This document shows positions 1-7,953 of a DNA stretch of 64,000 bases, one piece after another. The notes below the pieces were generated by a model that was not told the origin of the DNA, ran no database searches, and saw only the letters and a program-made list of their open reading frames with translations. A program made the translations under genes and the position numbers. How positions within the stretch are numbered: the first letter of the stretch is position 1; the number at the start of each line of letters is the position of its first letter. The stretch is from Corynebacterium auriscanis (GTDB lineage Bacteria > Actinomycetota > Actinomycetes > Mycobacteriales > Mycobacteriaceae): the NCBI RefSeq assembly GCF_030408435.1, contig NZ_CP047046.1, positions 2,028,572 to 2,092,571 on the forward strand. Reading direction: 5' to 3'.

Positions 1-365
1 TCAAGGCATTCATCTACGCGCTTATCGTCGATACCCGCGCCGTGAGCCAGCACCCGCAGGTGGTTGCGCCCCGACCGCGCGGGATTGAACCAGGTGGCTT
101 CCAACACGGAACCCGCGATGCTGGACTTGTTCGCCAACCCTGCGAATTCACCGCTGTAGGACTGACCATTGCGGTAGTTGCCGCTGAAATTCACATGTCC
201 CGCGGATGGTTGATCCAACCCCAGCATGCAGCGCATGGTCGTGGACTTGCCCGCCCCATTAGGCCCCAGGAAGCCAGTGACCTGCCCATCGGGCACATGG
301 AATGTGAGGTCGGAAAGGACTTTGTTTTTGCCGTAGCTCTTGCTGAGCTTTTCTACTGTGATCAT
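1..365 (-). CDS. ABC transporter ATP-binding protein, partial (C-terminus off window)
   Basis: The product starts MITVEKLSKSYGKNKVLSDL and contains a Walker A motif, GPNGAGKST, near residue 35; it runs off the left edge after about 121 residues. The N-terminus resembles drug- or lantibiotic-type exporter ATPases (DrrA/BcrA-like), which pair with a separate membrane protein that is not visible here. It lies downstream of a response regulator and sensor kinase on the same strand, a layout typical of two-component systems that control an adjacent ABC exporter. The substrate cannot be told from this fragment. Function as an ABC ATPase is secure; the exporter role is inferred. Confidence 0.85.
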   Translation of the reverse strand, partial: MITVEKLSKSYGKNKVLSDLTFHVPDGQVTGFLGPNGAGKSTTMRCMLGLDQPSAGHVNFSGNYRNGQSYSGEFAGLANKSSIAGSVLEATWFNPARSGRNHLRVLAHGAGIDDKRVDECL

Positions 366-500
366 GATTCCCAGTGTGCTGGTTTGCCCTGGGTTTCCAC
401 ATCGGCCCAGCGGATGATTATTGCCCGTCACCCGTAGAGTGGAGGCCGTCATACCCTGGTATGAGAATCCCCGACGCGGTATCCCGAGTCCCTTCCCCCA

Positions 501-606
501 TGCATAATTCCCCCGCTCTGCTCACTGCGGTATCACCCAACCGGCACCGGCCACAGCGGCCCAGGCTACCGTGCATAATGCCCCCGGTTAGCTCACTGCG
601 TTACCT
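501..606. repeat. Degenerate 71-nt direct repeat between ABC ATPase and response regulator
   Basis: The segment beginning TGCATAATTCCCCC at 501 recurs in diverged form at 572 (TGCATAATGCCCCC), followed in both by GCTCACTGCG. The offset, 71 nt, equals the unit length of an unrelated repeat at 1379-1615. On the minus strand each copy carries an ATTATGCA core, which could act as a -10 element for the ATPase gene starting at 365. Nothing else is recognisable in the 366-604 gap. Confidence 0.5.
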
Positions 607-1369
607 ATTGCGCTAACAATTCCTCTTGGCTGACCAAATGCTGCTTCAACGCGAACAGCACCGCATGCACCCTGTCGCGCGAGGCGGTCTTCGTCAGGAT
701 CCGGCCCACGTGAGTCTTAACGGTCGGCAGGGAAATAAAGAGTTCCTCGGCGATTTCTTGGTTGCTCCGCCCGGTAGCAATGAGGCACAAGATCTGCCGC
801 TCCCGGGGCGTCAGCGGATCGGGAAGTCCCAGGTCGTCGTCCAAACCCGGTTTCTCTTCTGCTGCCTGGTCGCTGGTCTCACTGGTTTTCTTTTGTACCG
901 ACGCCCCGCTTCGCCCATCCCCGTTCCCCTCTGTCCGCAGGCGCCGCATGAGTTTCGCTGTTGCAGCAGGGCTAATGACCGCGGTGGATTCTCCTACCGT
1001 GCGCACTGCTTTGATGAGCTCCTCGGGATCGGCATCCTTGAGTAGAAAGCCACTGGCGCCCGAAGTTACCGCACCGAAGACGTAATTATCGCTATCAAAG
1101 GTGGTCAATACGACCACACGGGTCGGCTGACCCGCGGGCCCTGTGGGTGCCTGCTCATCCAAGATTTTTTGGGTTGCAGTAATCCCATCCATGGTCGGCA
1201 TCTGTACATCCATCAGGATGATGTCAACAGGATGACTGCCCGCAAGGTCGGTGGCTTCCGCCCCGTTGGAGGCTTCCCACTCCACAGTGATGTCTTCTTG
1301 GCTTCCCAGTACCATTGCAAAACCCGCACGCACGAGTTGCTGGTCATCCGCCAAACCCACGGTAATCAT
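605..1369 (-). CDS. NarL/LuxR-family response regulator
   Basis: This 254-residue protein has an N-terminal receiver domain with acidic residues D8/D9 and the phospho-acceptor D54 in IILMDVQMP. A C-terminal LuxR-type helix-turn-helix begins at LTPRERQILCLIATGRSNQE (about residues 186-205) and continues through VKTHVGRIL. The linker between them (about residues 145-183) is unusually long, charged and Ser/Glu-rich. It lies 253 nt downstream of the sensor kinase on the same strand and upstream of an ABC ATPase, so it is the probable cognate regulator of that transporter. The signal is unknown. Confidence 0.92.
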   Translation of the reverse strand: MITVGLADDQQLVRAGFAMVLGSQEDITVEWEASNGAEATDLAGSHPVDIILMDVQMPTMDGITATQKILDEQAPTGPAGQPTRVVVLTTFDSDNYVFGAVTSGASGFLLKDADPEELIKAVRTVGESTAVISPAATAKLMRRLRTEGNGDGRSGASVQKKTSETSDQAAEEKPGLDDDLGLPDPLTPRERQILCLIATGRSNQEIAEELFISLPTVKTHVGRILTKTASRDRVHAVLFALKQHLVSQEELLAQ

Positions 1370-1378
1370 AGCCGCACT

Positions 1379-1615
1379 GCCTCCCTCATACTCACTCGCT
1401 CCCGTATAACTTAACCAGCCCGCCGGCCCGCGCGCTGCACCGCCGCACGGCCTCCCTCATACACACTCGCTCCCGTATAACTTAACCAGCCCGCCGGCCC
1501 GCGCGCTGCACCACCGCACGGCCTCCCTCATACACACTCGCTCCCGTATAACTTAACCAGCCCGCCGGCCCGCGCGCTGCACCACCGCACGGCCTCCCTC
1601 ATACACACTCGCTCC
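1379..1615. repeat. 71-bp tandem repeat, 3.3 copies, inside the kinase-regulator operon
   Basis: Unit starts fall at 1379, 1450, 1521 and 1592, each opening with GCCTCCCTCATAC; the copies are almost identical and the last is cut off at about 1615. Each unit contains GTATAACTTAACC and a GC-rich segment with CCGCCGGCCCGCGCG. The array fills nearly the whole 253-nt spacer between the kinase stop (1623) and the regulator start (1369). The unit length is not a multiple of three, so the array is not a coding repeat. Confidence 0.95.
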
Positions 1616-1622
1616 AACTGTC

Positions 1623-2846
1623 TTACCCGGCCAGCGGTATCGTAGCGGTCACGTTCCAACCACCAGGGAACAGGGGGCTTGCACCCCAGGTGGCCTTCCC
1701 TCCATGAATTCGGACGCGCTCTGCGATTCCGGTCAACCCTCGCCCTGATCCATCCATGGCATCTTCGCCGGGCGCGTTATCCACGGTCACGATGACGGAA
1801 TTCGGTTCCCACAATAGTTTTACCCGCACTTCTACAGCCCCAGCATGCTTCAGCACGTTCGTGAGCGATTCTTGAACCACACGGTAAATCGTCAACCCTC
1901 GGACCTCATCGACCGTGCGCTCTGTACCTTCCGTTTTAAAGGTGGCATGGGTGCCGGACCTATTGGCGTCGGAAATAAGATCCCCCAAGCCCGAAACACC
2001 CGGAATAGAGGTAGTAGAGCGATCGTCGCCCTCGTGAAGGACGGAAAGCAACCCACGCATTTGCGTAAGTGCTTCGCGGCCACGGGCCGAAATAGTTTCC
2101 AGCGCGTCGATAGCTTTAGCTGGATCTTGACGTCCGGCATAGCGCCCGCCATCTGCCTGCGCGATGACGATAGTGAGTGAATGAGCCACGATGTCATGCA
2201 TTTCCCGCGCGATGCGATTCCTCTCGGAGACAGTAGCCAGTTCCGCGCGCGCCGCCAAGTTCGCCACAGCCTCGCGCCGCTGCTTGGTTTGTTTACCGAA
2301 TTGCCAGCTCAGCGCAATTGACACACCGATGAGGAGGCCGGTTACGCCTGCGATCACCCAGAACTCGGGGCTGGCATATACCTCACGCGGAGAAGGAGGT
2401 TCGCCATAGATGGGATTGACGAAACGGTCCACAATGAATTGCGCACCGACTGCAACGAAGCTGCCCACCAAGGCGAAAACCAACCACGCCTTCTTTCGCC
2501 GATGCAAGTAGGCGCTAATGATATAGACCTGCAGGCAGACCAGCGGGTAGCCGAGCAAAAGCCCGAAACTAGCGGACAAGGCAACAATCACTAGCCCCGC
2601 CGCGACTACTGCCACTCCCCTTTCGATATGCCACTGCTGTACCAGCAGCCCTACATAACACACGATCACACCCAAACCGAGAATCGCCGTCTGCCAGCCA
2701 GGGTATATAGAAGCACTCGTTGTCACGCTGAAAAACGCGGTGAAAGCGAAAAACAGCGAAACCACGATAAATCGCAACCGCCGCGCGGGATCACGCCACC
2801 ATGTGACGGAAGGTTCGAGGCTAAATGCGGAAAAGCTTTCGGGCAT
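1623..2846 (-). CDS. Two-component sensor histidine kinase (HisKA_3 type)
   Basis: The N-terminal half holds about five or six hydrophobic segments. A HisKA_3 dimerisation/phosphotransfer motif follows, AREMHDIVAHSL, with the phospho-histidine near residue 217. A HATPase_c domain at the C-terminus has an N-box around YRVVQESLTNVLKHA and a G-box, GSGRGLTGIAERV. This matches the NarX/DesK-like kinases that pair with LuxR-type regulators such as the one just downstream. The ATG at 2846 (MPESFSAF) was chosen because it leaves a 61-nt spacer to the divergent transporter gene; an upstream in-frame start at 2909 would overlap that gene. Confidence 0.9.
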   Translation of the reverse strand: MPESFSAFSLEPSVTWWRDPARRLRFIVVSLFFAFTAFFSVTTSASIYPGWQTAILGLGVIVCYVGLLVQQWHIERGVAVVAAGLVIVALSASFGLLLGYPLVCLQVYIISAYLHRRKKAWLVFALVGSFVAVGAQFIVDRFVNPIYGEPPSPREVYASPEFWVIAGVTGLLIGVSIALSWQFGKQTKQRREAVANLAARAELATVSERNRIAREMHDIVAHSLTIVIAQADGGRYAGRQDPAKAIDALETISARGREALTQMRGLLSVLHEGDDRSTTSIPGVSGLGDLISDANRSGTHATFKTEGTERTVDEVRGLTIYRVVQESLTNVLKHAGAVEVRVKLLWEPNSVIVTVDNAPGEDAMDGSGRGLTGIAERVRIHGGKATWGASPLFPGGWNVTATIPLAG

Positions 2847-2907
2847 AATCTGACATTTTATAATTACTGCGGACAATGCTTCGTCCACCTGAAGTATGAT
2901 CTCCCCC
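2847..2907. promoter_or_regulatory. Divergent promoter region, sensor kinase / sugar ABC ATPase
   Basis: This spacer contains a perfect TATAAT hexamer on the plus strand at 2859-2864, a good -10 candidate for the ATPase gene at 2908. No strong Shine-Dalgarno sequence precedes the ATG at 2908. On the minus strand the same AT-rich block (GATTAT, TATAAA) could serve the kinase gene. Confidence 0.5.
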
Positions 2908-3954
2908 ATGGCTGACGTGAAATTCGAGAACGTAGAAATTCGTTACCCCGGTGCGCAAACCCCTAGCGTGCGGGACATGAACCTGCATATCGAGGACGGC
3001 GAGTTCTTGGTTCTTGTGGGCCCCTCCGGCTGTGGCAAATCCACCACCTTGCGTGCGCTGGCCGGTTTGGAGGACATTTCCGACGGCACCATCTCCATCG
3101 GCGGCAAGAACGTCACGGGCACCGAGCCCAAGGAGCGCGATATCGCGATGGTCTTCCAAGACTACGCGCTGTATCCCCACATGAGCGTTGCGGAAAACAT
3201 GGGCTTCGCCCTCAAGGTGGCGAAGACCCCAAAGGCCGAAATCCGCGATCGCGTGGAGCGCGCCGCTGAGCTGCTAGGCCTGACGGAATTCTTGGACCGC
3301 AAGCCTAAAGACTTGTCCGGTGGTCAGCGGCAGCGCGTGGCTATGGGACGAGCCATCGTTCGCGAGCCACAGGTGTTCCTCATGGACGAACCCCTATCCA
3401 ACCTAGACGCAAAACTTCGTGTGCAGACGCGCGCACAAATCGTTCAGCTCCAACGCGATCTGGGTGTGACCACGGTATATGTCACCCACGATCAAGTGGA
3501 AGCGATGACGATGGGGCACCGCGTGGCTGTCCTCAAAGATGGTGTTCTGCAGCAAGTCGATTCACCAAAGAAACTGTATGAACAGCCCGTGAACGCCTTC
3601 GTAGCCGGTTTCATCGGTTCCCCATCTATGAACTTGGTCAAGATCCGCGGTGCGGTAGCGGACTGGAACATCCAGACCCCCGATGGGTATGCCGATGGCA
3701 AACGGGAGATGATCGTGGGCGTACGCCCCGAAAATCTAGAGATCACCCAGGACGGCGGCATCGAGGGCGTGGTGCGCATGGTCGAGGAACTGGGTGCGGA
3801 TTCATACATCTACGTGGATACAGACCACGGGCAGTTCGTGGCTCGCGGTGGTGATTCCCGCCGTGCCCCAGGCACTGGGCAGCGGGTTGGGTTACGCCCC
3901 GCCAGGGACGCTCGCATTCACTTCTTTGACGCCGAGACGGAAGCGCGGATCTAA
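2908..3954 (+). CDS. tusK: Sugar ABC importer ATPase (MsiK/UgpC type), probable TusK
   Basis: This is a 348-residue ATPase of the CUT1 sugar importer class. It has Walker A GPSGCGKST (about residue 38), Q-loop MVFQDYALYPHM, signature LSGGQRQRVAMGRA, Walker B VFLMDEPLSNLDAKL and H-loop VYVTHDQ. A C-terminal regulatory OB-like domain follows from about residue 235 (VGVRPENLEI). It opens a same-strand cluster with a lipoprotein and two permeases. The order and neighbours resemble, from memory, the C. glutamicum trehalose uptake genes (tus). ATG 2908 (MADVKFENV) fits the family N-terminus better than the ATG at 2896. Confidence 0.92.
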   Translation: MADVKFENVEIRYPGAQTPSVRDMNLHIEDGEFLVLVGPSGCGKSTTLRALAGLEDISDGTISIGGKNVTGTEPKERDIAMVFQDYALYPHMSVAENMGFALKVAKTPKAEIRDRVERAAELLGLTEFLDRKPKDLSGGQRQRVAMGRAIVREPQVFLMDEPLSNLDAKLRVQTRAQIVQLQRDLGVTTVYVTHDQVEAMTMGHRVAVLKDGVLQQVDSPKKLYEQPVNAFVAGFIGSPSMNLVKIRGAVADWNIQTPDGYADGKREMIVGVRPENLEITQDGGIEGVVRMVEELGADSYIYVDTDHGQFVARGGDSRRAPGTGQRVGLRPARDARIHFFDAETEARI

Positions 3955-4062
3955 AGGATTTTCTGCGTTCCCCCCGTTTCTCTATATTTTGCCTGACGGT
4001 TCCCTATAGTTAAGGGTTAAAAGATTGTTCGATCGGGCAATCAGAGTTGAGAAAGGCTTTCC
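3955..4062 (+). promoter_or_regulatory. Probable promoter of the sugar-binding lipoprotein gene
   Basis: A TATAGT hexamer at 4005-4010 is a plausible -10 element. It sits in a small CCCT-AGGG inverted repeat (about 4002-4016), and an AT-rich GGGTTAAAAG follows. The gene's ribosome-binding site is GAAAGG at about 4051-4056. No clear -35 is seen. A separate promoter here would let the binding protein be expressed above the ATPase. Confidence 0.4.
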
Positions 4063-5322
4063 ATGGCACATCCAACCAAGAAAATGTTGGCCGTTGTCGC
4101 TGCTTCTGGTTTCATCCTCACAGCGTGCTCCGATGGCGGATCTGACAACGCGGGTGGCAACAAGGCAGGTGGTGATACCACAGGACGTGGCAACATCACC
4201 TTCGCAATGGGCCACAACGATACTGACAAACTGAAGCCAATCATCGATAAGTGGAACAAGGCCCACCCTGATGAGCAGGTCAAGCTCCAGGAGCTGGCCG
4301 GTGAAGCCGATGCCCAGCGCGATACCCTCGTGCAGTCCCTACAGGCGGGCAGCAGCGACATCGACGTCATGGCCATGGATGTGGTGTGGACCGCACAGTT
4401 CGCCGCTAACGGCTGGTTGGCGCCGTTGAAGGGTGACTTGAAGGTAGATACCTCCAAGTTCCTCAAGCCCACCGTAGAGTCCGCAACGTACAAGGACACC
4501 CTCTATGGCCTACCTCAGAACACCAATGGCCAGCTCCTGTACCGCAACACGGACAAGGTCAAAGAAGAGCCACAAAAGTGGGATGACGTTGTGGAAGCGT
4601 GTAAGAAGCTCGGCAATGAACCTTGCCTGACCACGCAACTGAAGCAGTACGAGGGCCTCACCGTAGCAACCGCCGGATTCATGTCCGGATGGGGTGGCGG
4701 AATCACCAATGATCAGGGTGAACCAAACGTCACCGATACGAAATCCCGCGAGGGCCTCCAGGCCCTGGTTGATGCGTACAAGAACAAGACCATCACCGCT
4801 GCTTCCACGGGCGCTACCGAGGAAGAAACCAACCTGGCCTTCACCGAGGGCAAGACCGCTATGGCCATCAACTGGCCATATATGTACACCAACGCCCAAG
4901 ACAAGGCCTCCAAGGTTTCCGGCAAGGTTGAGGTCTCCCCTCTCGTCGGTAAGGACGGCGTGGGCGTATCCACCTTGGGTGGCTACAACAACGGCATCAA
5001 CATCAACTCCAAGTACAAGGCAACGGCTCTGGACTTCATGAAGTTCATCACCAATGAGGAAAACCAAAAGTCCTTCGCTGAGAAGTCATTCCCACCAGTA
5101 CTTGCATCCATCTACGATGATGCGGGTCTGCAGAAGGAGTTCCCTTACCTGCCTGCGCTGAAGAAGTCCCTAGAAAACGCAAAACCACGTCCGGCTTCGC
5201 CTAACTACGATGCGCTTTCCAAGGCCGTGCAAGATAACGCCTACGCCGCGGTGACAGGCAAGAAGTCCGTTGAGGATGCCACCAAGGACATGGAATCTGC
5301 TATCCGCAACACCAGCAGCTAA
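4063..5322 (+). CDS. tusE: Sugar-binding lipoprotein of ABC importer, probable TusE (LpqY-like)
   Basis: The 419-residue protein has a lipoprotein signal peptide: positive N-terminus (PTKK), hydrophobic core and lipobox LTAC with Cys22. The mature part is a family 1 extracellular solute-binding protein (SBP_bac_1), with typical segments such as QAGSSDIDVMAMDVVW and GLPQNTNGQLLYRN. It should bind a sugar outside the membrane and deliver it to the two permeases encoded downstream. Its place in the cluster and its resemblance to mycobacterial LpqY suggest trehalose; the substrate is an inference. A ribosome-binding site (GAAAGG) precedes the ATG. Confidence 0.9.
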   Translation: MAHPTKKMLAVVAASGFILTACSDGGSDNAGGNKAGGDTTGRGNITFAMGHNDTDKLKPIIDKWNKAHPDEQVKLQELAGEADAQRDTLVQSLQAGSSDIDVMAMDVVWTAQFAANGWLAPLKGDLKVDTSKFLKPTVESATYKDTLYGLPQNTNGQLLYRNTDKVKEEPQKWDDVVEACKKLGNEPCLTTQLKQYEGLTVATAGFMSGWGGGITNDQGEPNVTDTKSREGLQALVDAYKNKTITAASTGATEEETNLAFTEGKTAMAINWPYMYTNAQDKASKVSGKVEVSPLVGKDGVGVSTLGGYNNGININSKYKATALDFMKFITNEENQKSFAEKSFPPVLASIYDDAGLQKEFPYLPALKKSLENAKPRPASPNYDALSKAVQDNAYAAVTGKKSVEDATKDMESAIRNTSS

Positions 5323-5329
5323 CCCCCTG

Positions 5330-5393
5330 AGGCCACGGTGCCCGAGGTCGGGAAGCTAAATCCCAAGGCCACGGTGCCCGAGGTCGGGAAGCT
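5330..5393. repeat. Direct repeat, 28 bp, period 36 nt, each copy with a hairpin
   Basis: A 28-bp segment starting AGGCCACGGTGCCCGAGG occurs at 5330-5357 and again at 5366-5393. Each copy holds a CCCG-AGGT-CGGG hairpin. The repeat lies just after the binding-protein stop codon and could stabilise the upstream mRNA or reduce readthrough into the permease genes. Confidence 0.85.
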
Positions 5394-5452
5394 GACACCC
5401 TGAGAACCCGAGGGTGAACTCTTGAAGGCCTGGTCATCAAAGTACCTCGCTA

Positions 5453-5541
5453 AGGTGAGCCCCCCCTTTAAGGGGGCGCAAGCACCTGCCTAGCCGGTGA
5501 CACGCAGCTAGGCGGATGACCTCAACACCACAACACACTGG
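5453..5541 (+). promoter_or_regulatory. Candidate structured leader RNA upstream of the permease gene
   Basis: Two consecutive stems can be drawn. The first pairs AGGTG (5453-5457) with CACCT (5483-5487) around an inner C5/G5 stem at 5462-5466 and 5472-5476. The second pairs GCCTAGC (5488-5494) with GCTAGGC (5507-5513), a perfect 7-bp stem with a 12-nt loop. An intrinsic terminator follows directly, and then the permease start. That order is what a cis-acting attenuator would show. It matches no riboswitch class I recognise; it could also be the processed 3' end of the upstream message. Confidence 0.45.
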
Positions 5542-5582
5542 AAGTCGGGACTACGATCAACGCAGCCCCGGCTTTTTGTTTT
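5542..5582 (+). terminator. Intrinsic terminator between binding-protein and permease genes
   Basis: AGTCGGG at 5543-5549 pairs with CCCGGCT at 5567-5573 (one G-T wobble), extended by an A-T pair, with a 17-nt loop. The stem is followed by TTTTTGTTTT. This is a canonical Rho-independent terminator. It ends 36 nt before the likely permease start, so transcription reaching the permeases must read through it or start after it. Confidence 0.75.
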
Positions 5583-5617
5583 GAAGTATTCGATAGTCAA
5601 TGAATGGAGACCCGCTC

Positions 5618-6814
5618 GTGGCCCACGCGGTTCCGCACACCACAGCCTCCCCGCCTTCCACGGCATCCTCAGGTTCCCCCTCAGATGCCCCGCGTTCCGA
5701 TGGCAAGCGCAAACGCGATTTCCGTCCGATCTGGCTGGTCGGCCCATCGATGGTGCTCCTTGCCATCGTCATCGGTTATCCAATTCTGCGCGCAATTTAC
5801 TTATCTTTCCAGGCCAATAAGCACCTCGATCCTGAAACCGGCATGTTCGTCACCGGTGGGTTCGCCGGGTTAGATAATTACCTCTACTGGCTCAGCAACC
5901 GTTGTATGAGCCCCAGCGGAAACACGGTGACGTGCGCCCCGGGCCAGCTCGCGACCGACTTCTGGCCGGCACTGAAGATCACGATCTTCTTCGTCGTTGT
6001 CACCGTCACGTTGGAGACAATTCTCGGTTTATGGATGGCACTGGTGATGAACCGCAGCTTCTTGGGGCGCGGCCTATTGCGCGCTGCAGTGCTGGTGCCG
6101 TGGGCGATCCCCACCGCAGTCACCGCTAAGCTGTGGCAGTTCATTTTCGCGAACCAAGGCATCGTGAACTCCATTATGGGCACGCAGATTCACTGGACCA
6201 CCGATCCGTGGGCCGCCCGCTTTGCAGTCATTATCGCCGACGTGTGGAAGACCGCGCCTTTCATGGCACTGTTGATCCTCGCCGGTTTGCAGATGGTTCC
6301 GCAGGGTGTCTACGAGGCCGCGCGCGTGGATGGCGCCTCCAAATGGCAGCAATTCACCCAGATCACATTGCCGCTGATTAAGCCTGCCCTGATGGTGGCC
6401 ATTTTGTTCCGAACGCTCGACGCACTGCGCATGTATGACCTGCCCGTCATTATGATCAGCGAATCCTCCAACTCCCCTACTGCGGTCATCTCGCAGCTGG
6501 TCATTCAGGATACGAAGCAGGGTAACTTCAATTCCGCTTCGGCGATGTCCACCTTGATCTTCCTGCTCATCTTTGCGGTGGCGTTCGTCATGGTGAAGTT
6601 CCTGGGCGCTGATGTCGGTGGTTCACAAGGAAGTTCGGCTGGGGGAAAGCGCAGGGCGTCGTGGTGGAAAAAGACCAAGGCGCAGCCAGTAGAACCACAG
6701 CAGGAAACCGCGACTCGTAATTCGGGTGGCGGAGCGCAAACCAACCCGGCTCTCAGCAACCCGGCCAGCCCAGCAAACCCGGCCCAGACCAACTCCGAGG
6801 AGGCCTCACGATGA
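5618..6814 (+). CDS. tusF: Sugar ABC importer permease, probable TusF
   Basis: This integral membrane permease of the MalF/UgpA type has six or more hydrophobic segments and the conserved cytoplasmic EAA loop (YEAARVDGASKWQQFTQI). It would form the transmembrane channel with the next gene's product. GTG 5618 is preferred because GGAG at 5606-5609 lies 8 nt upstream; the in-frame ATG at 5600 overlaps that site and has no ribosome-binding site of its own. The N-terminal 30 residues and the C-terminal 55 residues (Pro, Asn, Gln and Ser rich) are low-complexity extensions. The stop overlaps the next start. Confidence 0.9.
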   Translation: MAHAVPHTTASPPSTASSGSPSDAPRSDGKRKRDFRPIWLVGPSMVLLAIVIGYPILRAIYLSFQANKHLDPETGMFVTGGFAGLDNYLYWLSNRCMSPSGNTVTCAPGQLATDFWPALKITIFFVVVTVTLETILGLWMALVMNRSFLGRGLLRAAVLVPWAIPTAVTAKLWQFIFANQGIVNSIMGTQIHWTTDPWAARFAVIIADVWKTAPFMALLILAGLQMVPQGVYEAARVDGASKWQQFTQITLPLIKPALMVAILFRTLDALRMYDLPVIMISESSNSPTAVISQLVIQDTKQGNFNSASAMSTLIFLLIFAVAFVMVKFLGADVGGSQGSSAGGKRRASWWKKTKAQPVEPQQETATRNSGGGAQTNPALSNPASPANPAQTNSEEASR

Positions 6815-7629
6815 ATAAGGTGCGTAACTACATCGGCGTGATCTTTATCCTCGTGTGGGGCTTAGCCCCGTTTTATTGGATGGTCGTCACGGCGCTGCGA
6901 CACAAGGATTACACGTTCTCCACGAACCCGCTGCCAAGCCACGTAACCACGGAGAACTTCAAGGATGCGCTGGATACCAGTGGTGGAAACGACTTTTTGG
7001 GTGCCATCGTCAACTCACTGATCATCGGGGCCGCCACCACGGCGATTGCGCTGGTCGTGGGTGTGTTCACCGCTTACGCCCTGGCCCGCGTGGATTTTCG
7101 TGGCAAGGGATTGGTCACAGGTATTATCCTGGCGGCCTCGATGTTCCCCGGCATTGCTCTGGTCACGCCCCTGTTCCAGCTGTTTTCGAACATCGGCTGG
7201 CTGGGAACCTACCAGGCGCTAATTATTCCGAACATCAGCTTCGTGCTGCCGTTGACGGTGTACACACTGACCAGCTTCTTCCGCGAGCTGCCGTGGAAAC
7301 TGGAAGAAGCTGCGCGCGTGGACGGCGCCACCCGCGGCCTGGCCTTCCGTAAGGTGATCCTGCCGCTGGCCACCCCGGCACTATTCACCACAGCGATTTT
7401 GGCGTTCATCGCCACGTGGAACGAGTTCATGTTGGCCAAGCAGCTGTCCACCACCAAGACCGAGCCCGTGACCGTTGCTATCGCCCGGTTCTCCGGTGCC
7501 AGCGCGTTCGAATTCCCCTACGCCGCCACGATGGCCGCCGGCGCGATTGTTACGGTTCCGCTGGTGATCATGGTGCTAATCTTCCAGCGCCGCATCGTTT
7601 CGGGCCTCACCGCCGGCGGGGTGAAGTAG
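6811..7629 (+). CDS. tusG: Sugar ABC importer permease, probable TusG
   Basis: A 272-residue permease of the MalG/UgpE type with six predicted membrane segments and a textbook EAA loop (LEEAARVDGATRGLAFRKVI). It overlaps the previous permease gene by 4 nt (ATGA), which implies translational coupling and a 1:1 heterodimer. With the ATPase and lipoprotein it completes a CUT1 importer, probably for trehalose; the C. glutamicum tus order supports this but the sequence alone does not prove the substrate. Confidence 0.92.
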   Translation: MNKVRNYIGVIFILVWGLAPFYWMVVTALRHKDYTFSTNPLPSHVTTENFKDALDTSGGNDFLGAIVNSLIIGAATTAIALVVGVFTAYALARVDFRGKGLVTGIILAASMFPGIALVTPLFQLFSNIGWLGTYQALIIPNISFVLPLTVYTLTSFFRELPWKLEEAARVDGATRGLAFRKVILPLATPALFTTAILAFIATWNEFMLAKQLSTTKTEPVTVAIARFSGASAFEFPYAATMAAGAIVTVPLVIMVLIFQRRIVSGLTAGGVK

Positions 7630-7633
7630 CTCA

Positions 7634-7873
7634 ATGTCGCAGGAGGGCTGGGGCTCCGTCGATCAACGGCCTGCTGTTGATCCCGACGCCCCTCGCAAGA
7701 AACTCGCTTGGGAAGCCGCGTTGGGGTTCGTGGGATTCTTCACGGTGATGGCTATGGTCACCGCGGTATGGAACGTGTTCCGAGCTGAGCCCGCGGTGTT
7801 GCCTTCCGTGGTCCTGCTGGTGCTGGTGGTAGCGCTGGTGGTGGTTTGGAAGGGCTATTCGCGGTACCGGTAG
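7634..7873 (+). CDS. Small two-helix membrane protein at end of sugar importer cluster
   Basis: This 79-residue protein has a hydrophilic N-terminus (about 25 residues) and two hydrophobic segments, about residues 26-47 and 53-70, then a short basic tail. It starts 4 nt after the permease stop, so it is almost certainly cotranscribed. A similarly small membrane protein sits by the C. glutamicum importer genes. It may be an accessory subunit of the transporter; no catalytic motif is visible. Confidence 0.8.
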   Translation: MSQEGWGSVDQRPAVDPDAPRKKLAWEAALGFVGFFTVMAMVTAVWNVFRAEPAVLPSVVLLVLVVALVVVWKGYSRYR

Positions 7874-7953
7874 GATCGCGGTGGTCCCGTACCTCCCCAG
7901 AAAACGTCCGACACTAGTGACGAGGCACCCACCACCCACGAGCCCAATCACAC

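Noticed and set aside
1892..2197. Alternative-frame proteins inside the sensor kinase gene
   Set aside because: They overlap the HisKA_3 and HATPase coding sequence and have no recognisable domains.
5445..5582. tRNA, 4.5S RNA, tmRNA or a known riboswitch
   Set aside because: No tRNA cloverleaf, no SRP tetraloop and no conserved riboswitch core was recognised; only generic stems and a terminator.
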